A stretch of DNA of 11,777 nt from Acidobacteriota bacterium (GTDB taxonomy: Bacteria > Acidobacteriota > Terriglobia > Terriglobales > Acidobacteriaceae), in contig JAJXXG010001147.1 in the NCBI GenBank assembly GCA_021781255.1, forward strand, positions 1-11,777. Reading direction: 5' to 3'. Made by a program: the position numbers and the translations under genes. The notes beneath the pieces were generated by a model. That model saw nothing but the letters and a program-made list of their open reading frames with translations, did no database searches and was not told where the DNA came from. Shown one piece after another: positions 1-6,817 of the stretch (within the stretch, counting starts at the first letter, position 1; each line of letters starts with the position of its first letter).

Positions 1-1031
1 ACCAACGAGTCAGTAGGCGCGGAGGTCTCCAGCTCCAGAGCCTGCTGGTAGGCTTCGAAGGCGGACTGCATATCGCCGCGCTGGAACTGGACACCTCCAA
101 TCACATCTTCCAGATGCAGCAGCCCCTGCCGATCGTTGAGCCGGCGCGCAAGATCCGCCGCCGCATTCGCGTCTGACAGCGCGTCCTCATCGCTCCCGGT
201 CATTTGCAGCAGATCGCTGCGATTCTCCAGCATAACCTCCTGGTTGAACAGATCGCCGGTCTTGCGAAACAGTTCAAGGGCACGCTCGTAATCCCCCCAT
301 CCGCCGGCGTAGTCTGCCAGCGTAACCTGCACAAAGCCGCGCGTCTTCCAGGCGTTTGCCTGCTCCACCACGTCTCCGGCATCCGGCAGGGTGGTCGCGC
401 GGTCCAGCAGCGGCAGCGCGTCCTTCGGGCGGCTCACGGTAAAGCTCAGGTACACCGACTCCCAGGTAAGGGCGGCGCGGAGCAGCGGGATGTCATTCGT
501 CTTTTCCGCGCCTCGTATTGCATGGTCGAAGGCGTCCAGCGCCTGCCTGGCATTCTGGGCATCGTGCTGGCCCCAGAGATATTCCCCCGCGGCGAGCGCC
601 TCCTCTGCATCCACAGTCGCGGCGTCTCCGGGCTCTTCCGCGCGTGGAGCGCTGACGAACGCGCGCAAAACCGCTGCCTGCAACTTGTTTCCGTCCACGG
701 CGGAAAACTGCTCCGGCCCGCCGCTGCTTCCGATCAGGGTAAAACGGATCGTACCGCGACGGCCGCCCTTGTTCGTTCGCGCAAGATGCGTCTTTCCCCC
801 GCAATCGGTCCAGGTCACGAGCGCGGTCTGCTCCTGCTCGACCAGCGACAAAACCACGGTCTGTCCCGCGGGCACGGTGATTGCAAACTTCGCCGTCTGC
901 GCGGGTGCAATCTGAATCTCTGCTGCTTGTCCTCCCGGCGCAAGAGCAAGCACAGGCGGGCTCGATGCAGCTTGCGCTGCGGCAACCCGCAGCCACACGC
1001 CTGCGATCAACAGCAAAACGACTGACCGCAT
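1..1031 (-). CDS. Exported TPR protein, probable N-terminal part of an acidobacterial CHAT/TPR protein (3' end outside window)
   Basis: The reading frame is open from 1031 to the left edge (343 complete codons) and has no stop, so the gene is cut by the window. Residues 1-22 form a signal peptide: Arg2, a hydrophobic VVLLLIAGVWL core, then an AAAQA-type cleavage region. Residues about 37-105 form a small beta-rich domain (AEIQIAPAQTAKFAITVPAG, then LSLVEQEQTALVTW). It resembles the 'gG..h.y.l.l.aGq.l...veq' domain preceding TPRs in acidobacterial CHAT-domain proteins. Residues about 140-340 are helical with TPR spacing, for example DYERALELFRKTGD, DEDALSDANAAADLARRLND and DMQSAFEAYQQALELE. 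TPRs mediate protein contacts; a CHAT peptidase-like domain would be expected beyond the edge but is not seen, so that part is inference. An in-frame ATG at 1070 would add MNCPLRCGVLQKA. I prefer 1031 because it gives a compact signal peptide, although neither start has a well-spaced Shine-Dalgarno. The gene is divergent from the YdeI gene. Confidence 0.75.
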   Translation of the reverse strand, partial: MRSVVLLLIAGVWLRVAAAQAASSPPVLALAPGGQAAEIQIAPAQTAKFAITVPAGQTVVLSLVEQEQTALVTWTDCGGKTHLARTNKGGRRGTIRFTLIGSSGGPEQFSAVDGNKLQAAVLRAFVSAPRAEEPGDAATVDAEEALAAGEYLWGQHDAQNARQALDAFDHAIRGAEKTNDIPLLRAALTWESVYLSFTVSRPKDALPLLDRATTLPDAGDVVEQANAWKTRGFVQVTLADYAGGWGDYERALELFRKTGDLFNQEVMLENRSDLLQMTGSDEDALSDANAAADLARRLNDRQGLLHLEDVIGGVQFQRGDMQSAFEAYQQALELETSAPTDSL

Positions 1032-1430
1032 CGCCTTCTGCAGCACTCCACATCTCAGTGGACAGTTCATGGCCTATTTTGCGACCCCAGTTACGATATA
1101 TCCTGCGCGCGGCTCCGCGGCCTACCATCTTGCAGCAGCGGTCTAGCCAGATGGCGCAGCCGCTCCTCCATTCCCTTTGCCGGCAGCCACGGGCGGCTCG
1201 ACTGCGAACGCACAGTTCAATGCGGCAATTGTCGGGAAGAGCGCGCGGCGCTTGCAGGGGCCAGCCGCGACGCCAGTATACTGCATCGGTCAGTCCGCCT
1301 GCGCCGACGACGGAACGACGTATGTAAGATCATATGGGACGCCCAATTCCTCAAGTGCCCACGGCATTGGAAAGGCTCGTGTCCTCGGACCGCAACGCAA
1401 AACCTTCCGCGTCGTCCCGATACACATCCA
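1032..1430. other. Divergent intergenic region between the TPR gene and the YdeI-family gene
   Basis: About 400 bases with no intact gene. On the minus strand, 1290-1427 encodes a recognisable glutathione S-transferase N-terminal fragment (listed separately). A TATACT hexamer at 1277-1282, inside the 10-base palindrome CAGTATACTG (1274-1283), could be a -10 element for the YdeI gene, but its best -35 partner (TTGCAG, 1252-1257) has a 19-base spacer, so this is weak. No clear Shine-Dalgarno precedes either the 1031 or the 1431 start. No tRNA, repeat array or convincing terminator is visible. Confidence 0.5.
1290..1427 (-). pseudogene. Truncated glutathione S-transferase N-terminal remnant
   Basis: Reading the minus strand from an ATG at 1427 gives 45 codons ending in a stop at 1290. 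Residues about 8-32 match the start of a thioredoxin-fold GST N-terminal domain: beta-1 (VLRCGPRTRAF) followed by helix 1 and its exit (WALEELGVPYDLTYV). The PRTRAF...W.LEELG.PY pattern is a hallmark of one bacterial GST group. After TYVV the match ends abruptly in PSSAQAD and a stop. I read the other two minus-strand frames down to about 1200 and saw no continuation (no NP.GKVPAL and no ES.AI motif). A full GST is about 200 residues, so this is a 3'-deleted relic. It ends 3 bases before the start of the YdeI gene on the opposite strand, so that gene's upstream region lies inside it. The alternative is a chance match, which the length of the motif makes less likely. Confidence 0.6.
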
Positions 1431-2033
1431 ATGATGACACGCAATCCTGCCAAAGAACCGACACTGGCCTTCAAGAGCGCACCGGAGCTCCAAACCTACA
1501 TGTGCCGCGAGCAGCGCGCCGGGACTGGCTTCTGGCTCAAACTCGCCAAGGCCGGGGCGCCCGAGGCGACCATCTCAAAAGATGAAGCGATCGAAACGGC
1601 GCTCTGCTGTGGCTGGATCGACGGGCAGCTCGCCAGATATGACGACTTCTACTTCCTTGTTCTAATGACGCCGCGCAGACCTCGCAGTCGGTGGTCAGCA
1701 AAAAATCGCGCGACTGCGGAGCGGCTGGCTGAGCTGGGCAGGCTTCTGCCCACGGGCCTGGCCGAGATCAATGCTGCAAAAGCCGATGGCCGATGGGACG
1801 CTGCGTACGCTTCCCAGAGACTGGCGGAGCCACCGCAGGACTTCCTCGCATCGCTGCGCTCGAACCAGGCCGCGTTGCTCTTCTTCGAGAAGCTGGATCG
1901 GGCCAACCGGTACTCCATCATCTATCGTGTGGAGGAAGCCAGGCGACCAGAGACGCGCGCGAAGCGGATAGCGAAGTTCGTTGCCATGCTGGCGCGAGGC
2001 GAGACGATCCACCCTCCCAAGAAGAAGACATGA
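1431..2033 (+). CDS. YdeI/OmpD-associated family protein
   Basis: A 200-residue protein with the full pattern of the YdeI/OmpD-associated family, sometimes annotated as bacteriocin-protection proteins. Landmarks are FWLKLAKAGAP (34-44), the conserved EAIETALCCGWIDGQ (52-66), TPRRPRSRWSAKNRATAERL (80-99), GLAEINAAKADGRWDAAY (109-126), and the C-terminal block LDRANRYSIIYRVEEARRPETR (155-176) followed by RIAKFVAMLARGETIHP (179-195). The length is normal and nothing is missing. The biochemical function of the family is not established; in enterobacteria YdeI-type proteins have been linked to stress and antimicrobial-peptide resistance. It has no signal peptide, so it should be cytoplasmic. Two adjacent ATG codons (1431 and 1434) can serve as the start; neither has a clear Shine-Dalgarno. 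It stands alone, divergent from the TPR gene and convergent with the tRNA-hydrolase pair. Confidence 0.9.
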   Translation: MMTRNPAKEPTLAFKSAPELQTYMCREQRAGTGFWLKLAKAGAPEATISKDEAIETALCCGWIDGQLARYDDFYFLVLMTPRRPRSRWSAKNRATAERLAELGRLLPTGLAEINAAKADGRWDAAYASQRLAEPPQDFLASLRSNQAALLFFEKLDRANRYSIIYRVEEARRPETRAKRIAKFVAMLARGETIHPPKKKT

Positions 2034-2193
2034 CGGGACAGGTGCGATTGCGGAGCATTCGTACTGGAGATCGCCCACGACCCGGCCGAAATCAATGGCT
2101 GCCCATACTCTATGATTTGGTGGGGAGTTGCAGGCTGAAAAGGGGAGGCAGAATGCCGCTATGTACTTGAAAATAGGAGCAGTGTGGATTGAG

Positions 2194-2270
2194 TGGTAGG
2201 CAAGGCGGGATTCGAACCCGCAACCCCCGGCTTAGAAGGCCGGTGCTCTATCCGATTGAGCTACTCGCCC
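2194..2270 (-). tRNA. tRNA-Arg (anticodon TCT), with encoded CCA
   Basis: The minus strand folds into a complete cloverleaf: acceptor GGGCGAG/CTTGCCT (with G1-U72 and one internal G-U wobble), D-stem GCTC/GAGC, anticodon stem CCGGC/GCCGG around loop CTTCTAA, a GGGTT variable loop, T-stem GCGGG/CCCGC around TTCGAAT, discriminator A, and a genomically encoded CCA at 2194-2196. The anticodon TCT lies at 2234-2236 and reads AGA (and possibly AGG) arginine codons. The 5' end is only 7 bases after the stop codon of the alpha/beta hydrolase gene on the same strand, so the two probably share a transcript, with RNase P releasing the tRNA. No strong terminator is seen in the 160 bases between it and the YdeI gene. 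Confidence 0.96.
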
Positions 2271-2277
2271 ACAAACA

Positions 2278-3366
2278 CTATTGTAGCCGCGAACCGAACG
2301 AAACCTGCCTGATCGCCGCAGCCGGAGTATCTTTTGCAAAATCCTGCAGGTAGCGGACAACGGTGGCCTCGGCCCAATGCACACCCGCCGAGCGGCGCGC
2401 CAGAAATGCGCAGTGCCCGCCATGGCGCGTTTCAACAAACTCAATATGGGGATTGGCGAGTATGCGCGCGCGGGTCTGGGGATAAAGACGGATAAACGGA
2501 TCATCCGCTGCGCAAAGCACAAATGTGGGCTTCGTGATTGCATCGATGACGCGGGCGCTGGCGGCGCGGTAGTAATAATCGTCAGCACCTTCAAAACCGC
2601 AGTGCGGCGCCACGATCTTCTCGTCGAACTCCCGGATGGAGCGAATGGGGCCGATGCCTTCGACCCGGTAGATGCCCGGAAAAAGCTCGGCCTTGAGGCG
2701 AATCCGGCGCATCAGGCCGCGCAAAAAATGCCATTCGTAGACGCGGTTGGAAGGCTCGTGCAAAGCGTCTGCGCCCGCGGCCAGGTCAATCGCCGGGCAC
2801 ACCGCGGCAATTGCAACCAGCGGTGCTTGCTCGCCCCACTCACCGGCGAGTTTCAGCACCATGTTGCCGCCCATCGAGTAGCCCACCAGGGCCACACGCT
2901 CGAGAGCAAAGCGCGCCGCAAAGTGCCGGACAACTGCGCCCACGTCCGCCGATCGGCCGGAGTGATAGAGCGTCGAAGTCAGCGCTTCGGTTCCACCGCA
3001 ATTGCGCATGTTCATGCGAATCACGTTCATGCCGGCCCGGAACGCGCGCAATGTAATGCCTCGCATGTAGCGCGAATTGGACGAGCCTTCAAGCCCGTGA
3101 ACAAGAACCACGGTAAGCCGCGCTCCGCGCTCCGGCTCTGCATGCCAATGGCAGTGGCAGAGCACGCGGCTTCCATCCGCTGGATCAACCTCAACGGTCT
3201 CTGCGATTGCGGGCAGATCAAACGCAGGCCGCGGAAGAAAATTCCCCACGACGGTCTGCAGATGGCCGTTTCTGAGCCATGGATGCGGCTCAAAGGGGGT
3301 GAGCCAGGCGGAGGTCCGCGATAACGTCTGCGGTGAGAATCGATCTGTCGTCACGGTGGAAGACAC
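2278..3366 (-). CDS. YheT-type alpha/beta-fold hydrolase
   Basis: A 362-residue alpha/beta hydrolase of the YheT (hydrolase 4 / EMB8-like) group. The N-terminal PHPWLRNGHLQTV (28-39) is the signature of this group. It is followed by the oxyanion-region VHGLEGSSNSRYMRG (89-103), the MNMRNCGG segment (119-125) and the nucleophile elbow GYSMGGN (162-168, Ser164). The acid is in AADDPF (286-291, Asp288 or Asp289) and the histidine in RHGGHCAF (314-321, probably His318). The catalytic triad therefore appears intact and the length is about normal. Members are esterases or lipases of poorly defined substrate, so no symbol is given. There is no signal peptide, so it should be cytoplasmic. The longest frame starts at a GTG (3366-3364); another GTG lies at 3354, and no Shine-Dalgarno settles the choice. 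The stop is 7 bases before the tRNA-Arg on the same strand. Confidence 0.9.
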   Translation of the reverse strand: MSSTVTTDRFSPQTLSRTSAWLTPFEPHPWLRNGHLQTVVGNFLPRPAFDLPAIAETVEVDPADGSRVLCHCHWHAEPERGARLTVVLVHGLEGSSNSRYMRGITLRAFRAGMNVIRMNMRNCGGTEALTSTLYHSGRSADVGAVVRHFAARFALERVALVGYSMGGNMVLKLAGEWGEQAPLVAIAAVCPAIDLAAGADALHEPSNRVYEWHFLRGLMRRIRLKAELFPGIYRVEGIGPIRSIREFDEKIVAPHCGFEGADDYYYRAASARVIDAITKPTFVLCAADDPFIRLYPQTRARILANPHIEFVETRHGGHCAFLARRSAGVHWAEATVVRYLQDFAKDTPAAAIRQVSFGSRLQ

Positions 3367-3395
3367 GACGTATGAAAAGATAAGCCCTCGTGTCT
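3361..3395 (-). repeat. 8-bp inverted repeat spanning the hydrolase start codon
   Basis: AGACACGA (3361-3368) and TCGTGTCT (3388-3395) are perfect inverted copies separated by 19 bases. On the hydrolase transcript the second arm contains the proposed GTG start codon, so a hairpin would place the start in a stem. It could equally be a protein-binding site or chance, since an 8-base repeat at this distance is not rare in several hundred bases. Confidence 0.3.
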
Positions 3396-3665
3396 CATGC
3401 CTTCAGGCCGACGATACGACACAGCCCTGCAGGATTGGCCGCTACACCTTCATTGCCACGAGCAACTTACAGCAGCCAGATTACCACATGCGCGGCCCGT
3501 TTCCCCCGCGCCGCAGGCTGCTTCCCGTGGCCCCGCTGGCGCTGCGCATACCGGTATCGGCGCACTTGGAATACACCGCATCATCTGCCAGATATCTCGC
3601 ATTTGCACACGTCTTCATGCATCCGGAGCAAAGCTCTCCGTGCGCAAACTAGTCCTTCCATACCA

Positions 3666-3694
3666 TTGCGCGCCGCTTGCGCAACTGCTAGGAT
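3666..3694 (+). promoter_or_regulatory. Weak candidate promoter for the GH2 gene
   Basis: TTGCGC (3666-3671) and TAGGAT (3689-3694) are separated by exactly 17 bases. The -35 matches the sigma-70 consensus at only 3 of 6 positions and the -10 at 4 of 6. Transcription would start near 3701 and give a leader of about 200 bases before the GH2 start. It rests on spacing and partial matches only. Confidence 0.2.
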
Positions 3695-3883
3695 CGTCGC
3701 GTTTCGCACTCATTGGATTTGCTTCGCCGTACCGCGCTCGCGCGCCGCGGCCCATGCGATGCAGCAGCAGATCCTCTCGCAATCTACGGCATGCGACGGC
3801 CGCGTTCCGGCTCTCGCTCAGCGTAAGCTTCAGATCGCAACTCTCAGCCCCGCTCGTTGCTTGAACCTGCATCCGCCTTCGTC

Positions 3884-3889
3884 AAGGAG
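3884..3889 (+). promoter_or_regulatory. Ribosome binding site of the GH2 gene
   Basis: AAGGAG lies 11 bases before the ATG at 3901. It is a near-complete Shine-Dalgarno and supports that start, which also gives a proper twin-arginine signal at the N-terminus. Confidence 0.7.
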
Positions 3890-3900
3890 CACTCTTTCGC

Positions 3901-6246
3901 ATGAACAAACGCAGTTCCAGGATTTGCCCTCTTGAAAATCGCAGAAGCTTTCTGCGGCAGCTTTCCATCGCAGGCCCCATGCTGGCAAAACCGCAATGGA
4001 TGTGGGGAGCGCTGCGCGCGCCTCGCGACGCTGCTGCCGGCCAGCCGATCCAGGGCGGCGACTGGACGGCAAAATCAGGCCCCCTCATGACTCCCTGGGC
4101 AAAACAGATCGACCCCAACATGCCACACCCGGAATATCCCCGGCCGCAACTGGTGCGCCATGCCTGGATGAATCTCAATGGGCTCTGGGAGTTCCAACCT
4201 TCTCCCGCTGCTGACGAAGCTCCGCCGTTCGGCAAAACTCTCAGCGGCAAGATCCTTGTTCCCTTCCCGGTTGAATCCGCGCTCTCGGGCGTCATGGAAC
4301 ATTACGATCGCCTCTGGTACCGCCGCTTCATCCGCCTCCCCGACGCATGGACCGGCAAACGCATACTGCTGCACTTTGGCGCCGTCGATTATGAGTCGGA
4401 GGTCTTTGTCAACGGCCGGAGCGTCGGCTTGCATCGCGGCGGCTACGATCCCTTCTGCTACGACATCACCGGCGCGTTGCAGCACGGAGAAAGCAACGAG
4501 CTCATCGTCAGGGTATTCGACCCCACGGAAAACGGCGGCCAGCCGCGCGGCAAACAGGTAACCCGGCCGCACGGCATCATGTACACGCCCACCACCGGCA
4601 TCTGGCAAACCGTCTGGATCGAGCCGGTGGATTCTCTCTACATCGCCGACCTTACGATGAACCCCGACATCGACCGCGCCGCGCTGAATCTGACCGTTGC
4701 CGCCTCCGATCCGTCTGTCCGCGCCAGCGTCAAAGTGCAGGTCAAGGCCCACGGAAAAACCGTCAGTTCGCTCACCTCCGCTCCCAACCGGGAGTTTGCC
4801 GTCCCCGTGCCCGCACCGCGCCTCTGGTCGCCTGACGATCCGTTTCTCTACACCATCGAGATCGCGCTCGAACAGGACGGCCGCCTTGCCGATGCCGTGA
4901 CCAGCTACTTTGCCATGAGAAAAACCCACGTCGGCTTGGTGGACGGGGAAAAGAAGCTCCTGCTGAACAACAAGTTTGTCTTCCAGATCGGCCCTCTCGA
5001 TCAGGGCTTCTGGCCTGACGGCATCTACACCCCTCCAACCGACGAAGCCATTAAGAACGAGATCATGCAGATGAAGGCCATGGGCTTCAACATGGTCCGC
5101 AAGCACATCAAGGTTGAGCCCGCGCGCTGGTATTACTGGACTGATACCCTCGGCCTCATGGTCTGGCAGGATATGCCCTCGTGCAACTCCTATCCCGGCC
5201 GCGAGTTCGTGCTGCCCCCTGAAGACAAGGAAGCCTTTGCAAGCGAACTGGCGCGTATGGTCAAGACCCACCGCAACGTTCCGTCAATCGTCCTCTGGTC
5301 CGTATTTAATGAGGGCCAGGGCCAGTTCGACACGGAGAAGATGGTGCAGATCGTCAAGGCTCTTGATGCCACCCGTCCTGTGAACGAGGCCAGCGGCGGA
5401 CGCGACATGGGCTTCGGCGATGTTGACGACATTCACAGCTACCCCGAGCCCGCGGTGCGGCCTTCCACCGGAGCCAGAGCCATGGCCTGCGGAGAGTTTG
5501 GCGGCATCGGCTATCTGATTCCCGCTCACTCCTGGTCCGGCACTGGAAACGGTTACGTTGAGGTCGATACGCCTGCCGACCTGCTCTACCTTTACGCCGA
5601 GTTCTTCCAGTGGGTCAGGCGGCTCCGCGATAAAAACAATCTCAGCGCCGTCGTCTACACCCAGCTCACCGACGTCATGACCGAAGTCAACGGGCTGCTC
5701 ACCTACGATCGCATCGCAAAGATTCCCGTTGAGCAGATTCGGCGCGTCAATACCTTCACCTTCCCCGCGCCCGGCTACAAGGATCTGCTTCCCACCTCCG
5801 CGCAGTCCGCTCAGCAGTGGAAGTATTCGCTCCGCAAGCCCGATGGCGATTGGACGAGCCTGGCCTACGACGACACGCACTGGCTCACTGGGCCCGCGGG
5901 CTTTGGCAATATCGCCGGCCACCCCGGCACCGCCTGGTCTACTCAGGATCTCTGGCTGCGCCGGCAGTTTCATCCCGGCGCCCTCACTGCGGCCGATCTT
6001 GAAAATCTCGTCCTCACCGAACTGCATCAGGGCGCGATTGAGGTTTTCATCAACGGCACCCAGAATTACACGCAGCGCGGCAACAACCGGTCCTTTGAAG
6101 AGATCTACGAACACAGGCCCCTGAGCGATGCGGCAAGAAAGGCGATTGTTCCCAACGCGGACAATCTCATCGCCGTCCATTGCACCGCCAGGGGAGCAAA
6201 ACAATACTTCGACGCGGGCCTTTCCATACGAATCCCGTCGGTTTAA
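3901..6246 (+). CDS. Tat-exported glycoside hydrolase family 2 protein
   Basis: A 781-residue retaining beta-glycosidase of family GH2. A twin-arginine signal, NRRSFLRQLSIAG (13-25), predicts folded export to the periplasm. The GH2 sugar-binding domain spans about 83-240 (HAWMNLNGLWEF, then HYDRLWYRRF, then FGAVDYESEVFVNG), an Ig-like beta-sandwich about 244-343 and the TIM barrel about 350-620. The acid/base is Glu471 in WSVFNEGQGQ and the likely nucleophile is Glu532 in ACGEFGGIGY. Residues about 636-775 form an extra C-terminal beta-sandwich (YDDTHWLTGPAGFG, then WLRRQF) resembling carbohydrate-binding modules. The substrate cannot be fixed. Where E. coli beta-glucuronidase has NKKGIFTRDR, this protein has EVNGLLTYDR (595-604), so the N-x-K motif that reads the glucuronate carboxylate seems absent. 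That argues against a classical GH2 glucuronidase and leaves galactosidase-like or other activity. It is followed on the same strand by the TonB-dependent receptor after 577 bases. Confidence 0.9.
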   Translation: MNKRSSRICPLENRRSFLRQLSIAGPMLAKPQWMWGALRAPRDAAAGQPIQGGDWTAKSGPLMTPWAKQIDPNMPHPEYPRPQLVRHAWMNLNGLWEFQPSPAADEAPPFGKTLSGKILVPFPVESALSGVMEHYDRLWYRRFIRLPDAWTGKRILLHFGAVDYESEVFVNGRSVGLHRGGYDPFCYDITGALQHGESNELIVRVFDPTENGGQPRGKQVTRPHGIMYTPTTGIWQTVWIEPVDSLYIADLTMNPDIDRAALNLTVAASDPSVRASVKVQVKAHGKTVSSLTSAPNREFAVPVPAPRLWSPDDPFLYTIEIALEQDGRLADAVTSYFAMRKTHVGLVDGEKKLLLNNKFVFQIGPLDQGFWPDGIYTPPTDEAIKNEIMQMKAMGFNMVRKHIKVEPARWYYWTDTLGLMVWQDMPSCNSYPGREFVLPPEDKEAFASELARMVKTHRNVPSIVLWSVFNEGQGQFDTEKMVQIVKALDATRPVNEASGGRDMGFGDVDDIHSYPEPAVRPSTGARAMACGEFGGIGYLIPAHSWSGTGNGYVEVDTPADLLYLYAEFFQWVRRLRDKNNLSAVVYTQLTDVMTEVNGLLTYDRIAKIPVEQIRRVNTFTFPAPGYKDLLPTSAQSAQQWKYSLRKPDGDWTSLAYDDTHWLTGPAGFGNIAGHPGTAWSTQDLWLRRQFHPGALTAADLENLVLTELHQGAIEVFINGTQNYTQRGNNRSFEEIYEHRPLSDAARKAIVPNADNLIAVHCTARGAKQYFDAGLSIRIPSV

Positions 6247-6275
6247 GCCGATGGCGTTGCCGACGGCGGTGCAGT

Positions 6276-6300
6276 GCCGGGCTGCAGCCGGAGCCCCGGC
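6276..6300 (+). terminator. Possible weak hairpin terminator after the GH2 gene
   Basis: GCCGGG (6276-6281) and CCCGGC (6295-6300) can pair around a 13-base loop, 29 bases after the GH2 stop codon. A competing palindrome, GGCTGCAGCC (6280-6289), overlaps it. There is no T-tract after the stem, so it is not a standard intrinsic terminator. Confidence 0.2.
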
Positions 6301-6407
6301 CCGTCTTCTGCACCGCGCTACGGCATCGTCTCCGTCGTTTCAAGGTTCCATGCCGGAGTCACGTTGCCGTCAGCGCCTCGGCATGCGCACCGGTGCGCAC
6401 TTTGTCG

Positions 6408-6437
6408 TTGACATCCTCAAAAACCGCGTGGTAGCAT
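6408..6437 (+). promoter_or_regulatory. Promoter candidate for the TonB-dependent receptor gene
   Basis: TTGACA (6408-6413) is a perfect -35 hexamer. After 18 bases comes TAGCAT (6432-6437), which matches the TATAAT -10 at the positions that matter most (T1, A2, A5, T6). Transcription would begin near 6443-6446, exactly where the palindrome TGTAATCGATTACA lies. The combination of a consensus -35, acceptable spacing and an operator-like palindrome at +1 makes this the best-supported promoter in the window. Confidence 0.6.
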
Positions 6438-6444
6438 CCCACAC

Positions 6445-6458
6445 TGTAATCGATTACA
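6445..6458 (+). promoter_or_regulatory. Perfect 14-bp palindrome TGTAATCGATTACA, LacI-family-like operator
   Basis: The sequence equals its own reverse complement over all 14 bases and has the central CG step typical of LacI/GalR-family operators. It starts 8 bases after the -10 hexamer, covering the predicted transcription start, which is the classic place for a repressor to block initiation. LacI-family repressors commonly control sugar-uptake genes, so this would make the receptor inducible by its sugar. The regulator itself is not in the window; the assignment to LacI is inference from symmetry, the CG centre and context. GntR-type regulators remain possible. Confidence 0.6.
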
Positions 6459-6812
6459 AGACTTCACGCGCCCCTCTGCCGCCTATGGCCGTAGAGCGGC
6501 CGCCATGGAGTCCCGAATCGCAATGGCTCAACACCAGAGGGCAGCGTCTCGGCTGTGCCTCGATTTGCCGGCAAGGCGATGTCCAATCCGTACATGTCTC
6601 AAACATCGTCACATTGCGGAAACGATCCGGAAGCTGCAATGCTCGCGCCGGCATGCGCGCAGCGGCAACTTCCCCATGCGGCCACAGCGCGCCGGCAAAA
6701 AATCCACGCTTCATGCGCATCGTCCACGCCAGGACGAACGAAAGCACAATGACGCATTGAGCGTGCCATCATCACCTTCCTGCGCCCCCTCGAACGGGGA
6801 GCTTGATTCATC

Positions 6813-6817
6813 GGAGG
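6813..6817 (+). promoter_or_regulatory. Ribosome binding site that fixes the receptor start at 6824
   Basis: GGAGG lies 6 bases before ATG at 6824. An in-frame TTG at 6803 would lengthen the protein by seven residues but would place this Shine-Dalgarno inside the coding region, so 6824 is the better start. Confidence 0.8.

Larger units (their letters stand above)
3396..3900. other. Divergent intergenic region between the hydrolase and GH2 genes
   Basis: About 500 bases with no convincing gene. The open frames here translate to low-complexity, Arg/Ser/Pro-rich products with no recognisable domain and are best seen as chance frames in GC-rich DNA. The region must hold the promoter of the GH2 gene. 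The best candidate is TTGCGC (3666-3671), a 17-base spacer and TAGGAT (3689-3694). No copy of the TGTAATCGATTACA palindrome found before the receptor gene is present here. Confidence 0.45.

Noticed and set aside
204..1025. Long open frame on the plus strand opposite the TPR protein gene
   Set aside because: Its product is Arg/Cys/His-rich with no domain, and the minus-strand frame here gives a signal peptide and TPRs. It is an antisense shadow.
493..1128. Minus-strand frame of about 210 codons overlapping the TPR gene in a different frame
   Set aside because: The translation is Arg/Gly/Cys-rich without domain features, while the frame starting at 1031 is clearly coding.
2100..2193. Small GGCA/TGCC hairpin as a terminator for the tRNA
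   Set aside because: The stem is only four base pairs and is followed by a broken T/C stretch, which is too weak to call.
3390..3935. Plus-strand frame of about 180 codons before the GH2 gene
   Set aside because: Low-complexity Ser/Arg/Pro/Ala product with no domain or ribosome binding site, and it overlaps the well-supported GH2 start.
4075..5271. 398-codon antisense frame inside the GH2 gene
   Set aside because: Such frames are expected opposite GC-rich genes with strong third-position bias. The sense frame has catalytic motifs and the antisense one has none.
6128..6760. Plus-strand frame of about 210 codons across the end of GH2 and the control region
   Set aside because: It begins inside the GH2 gene in another frame, has no domain, and crosses the promoter and operator elements.
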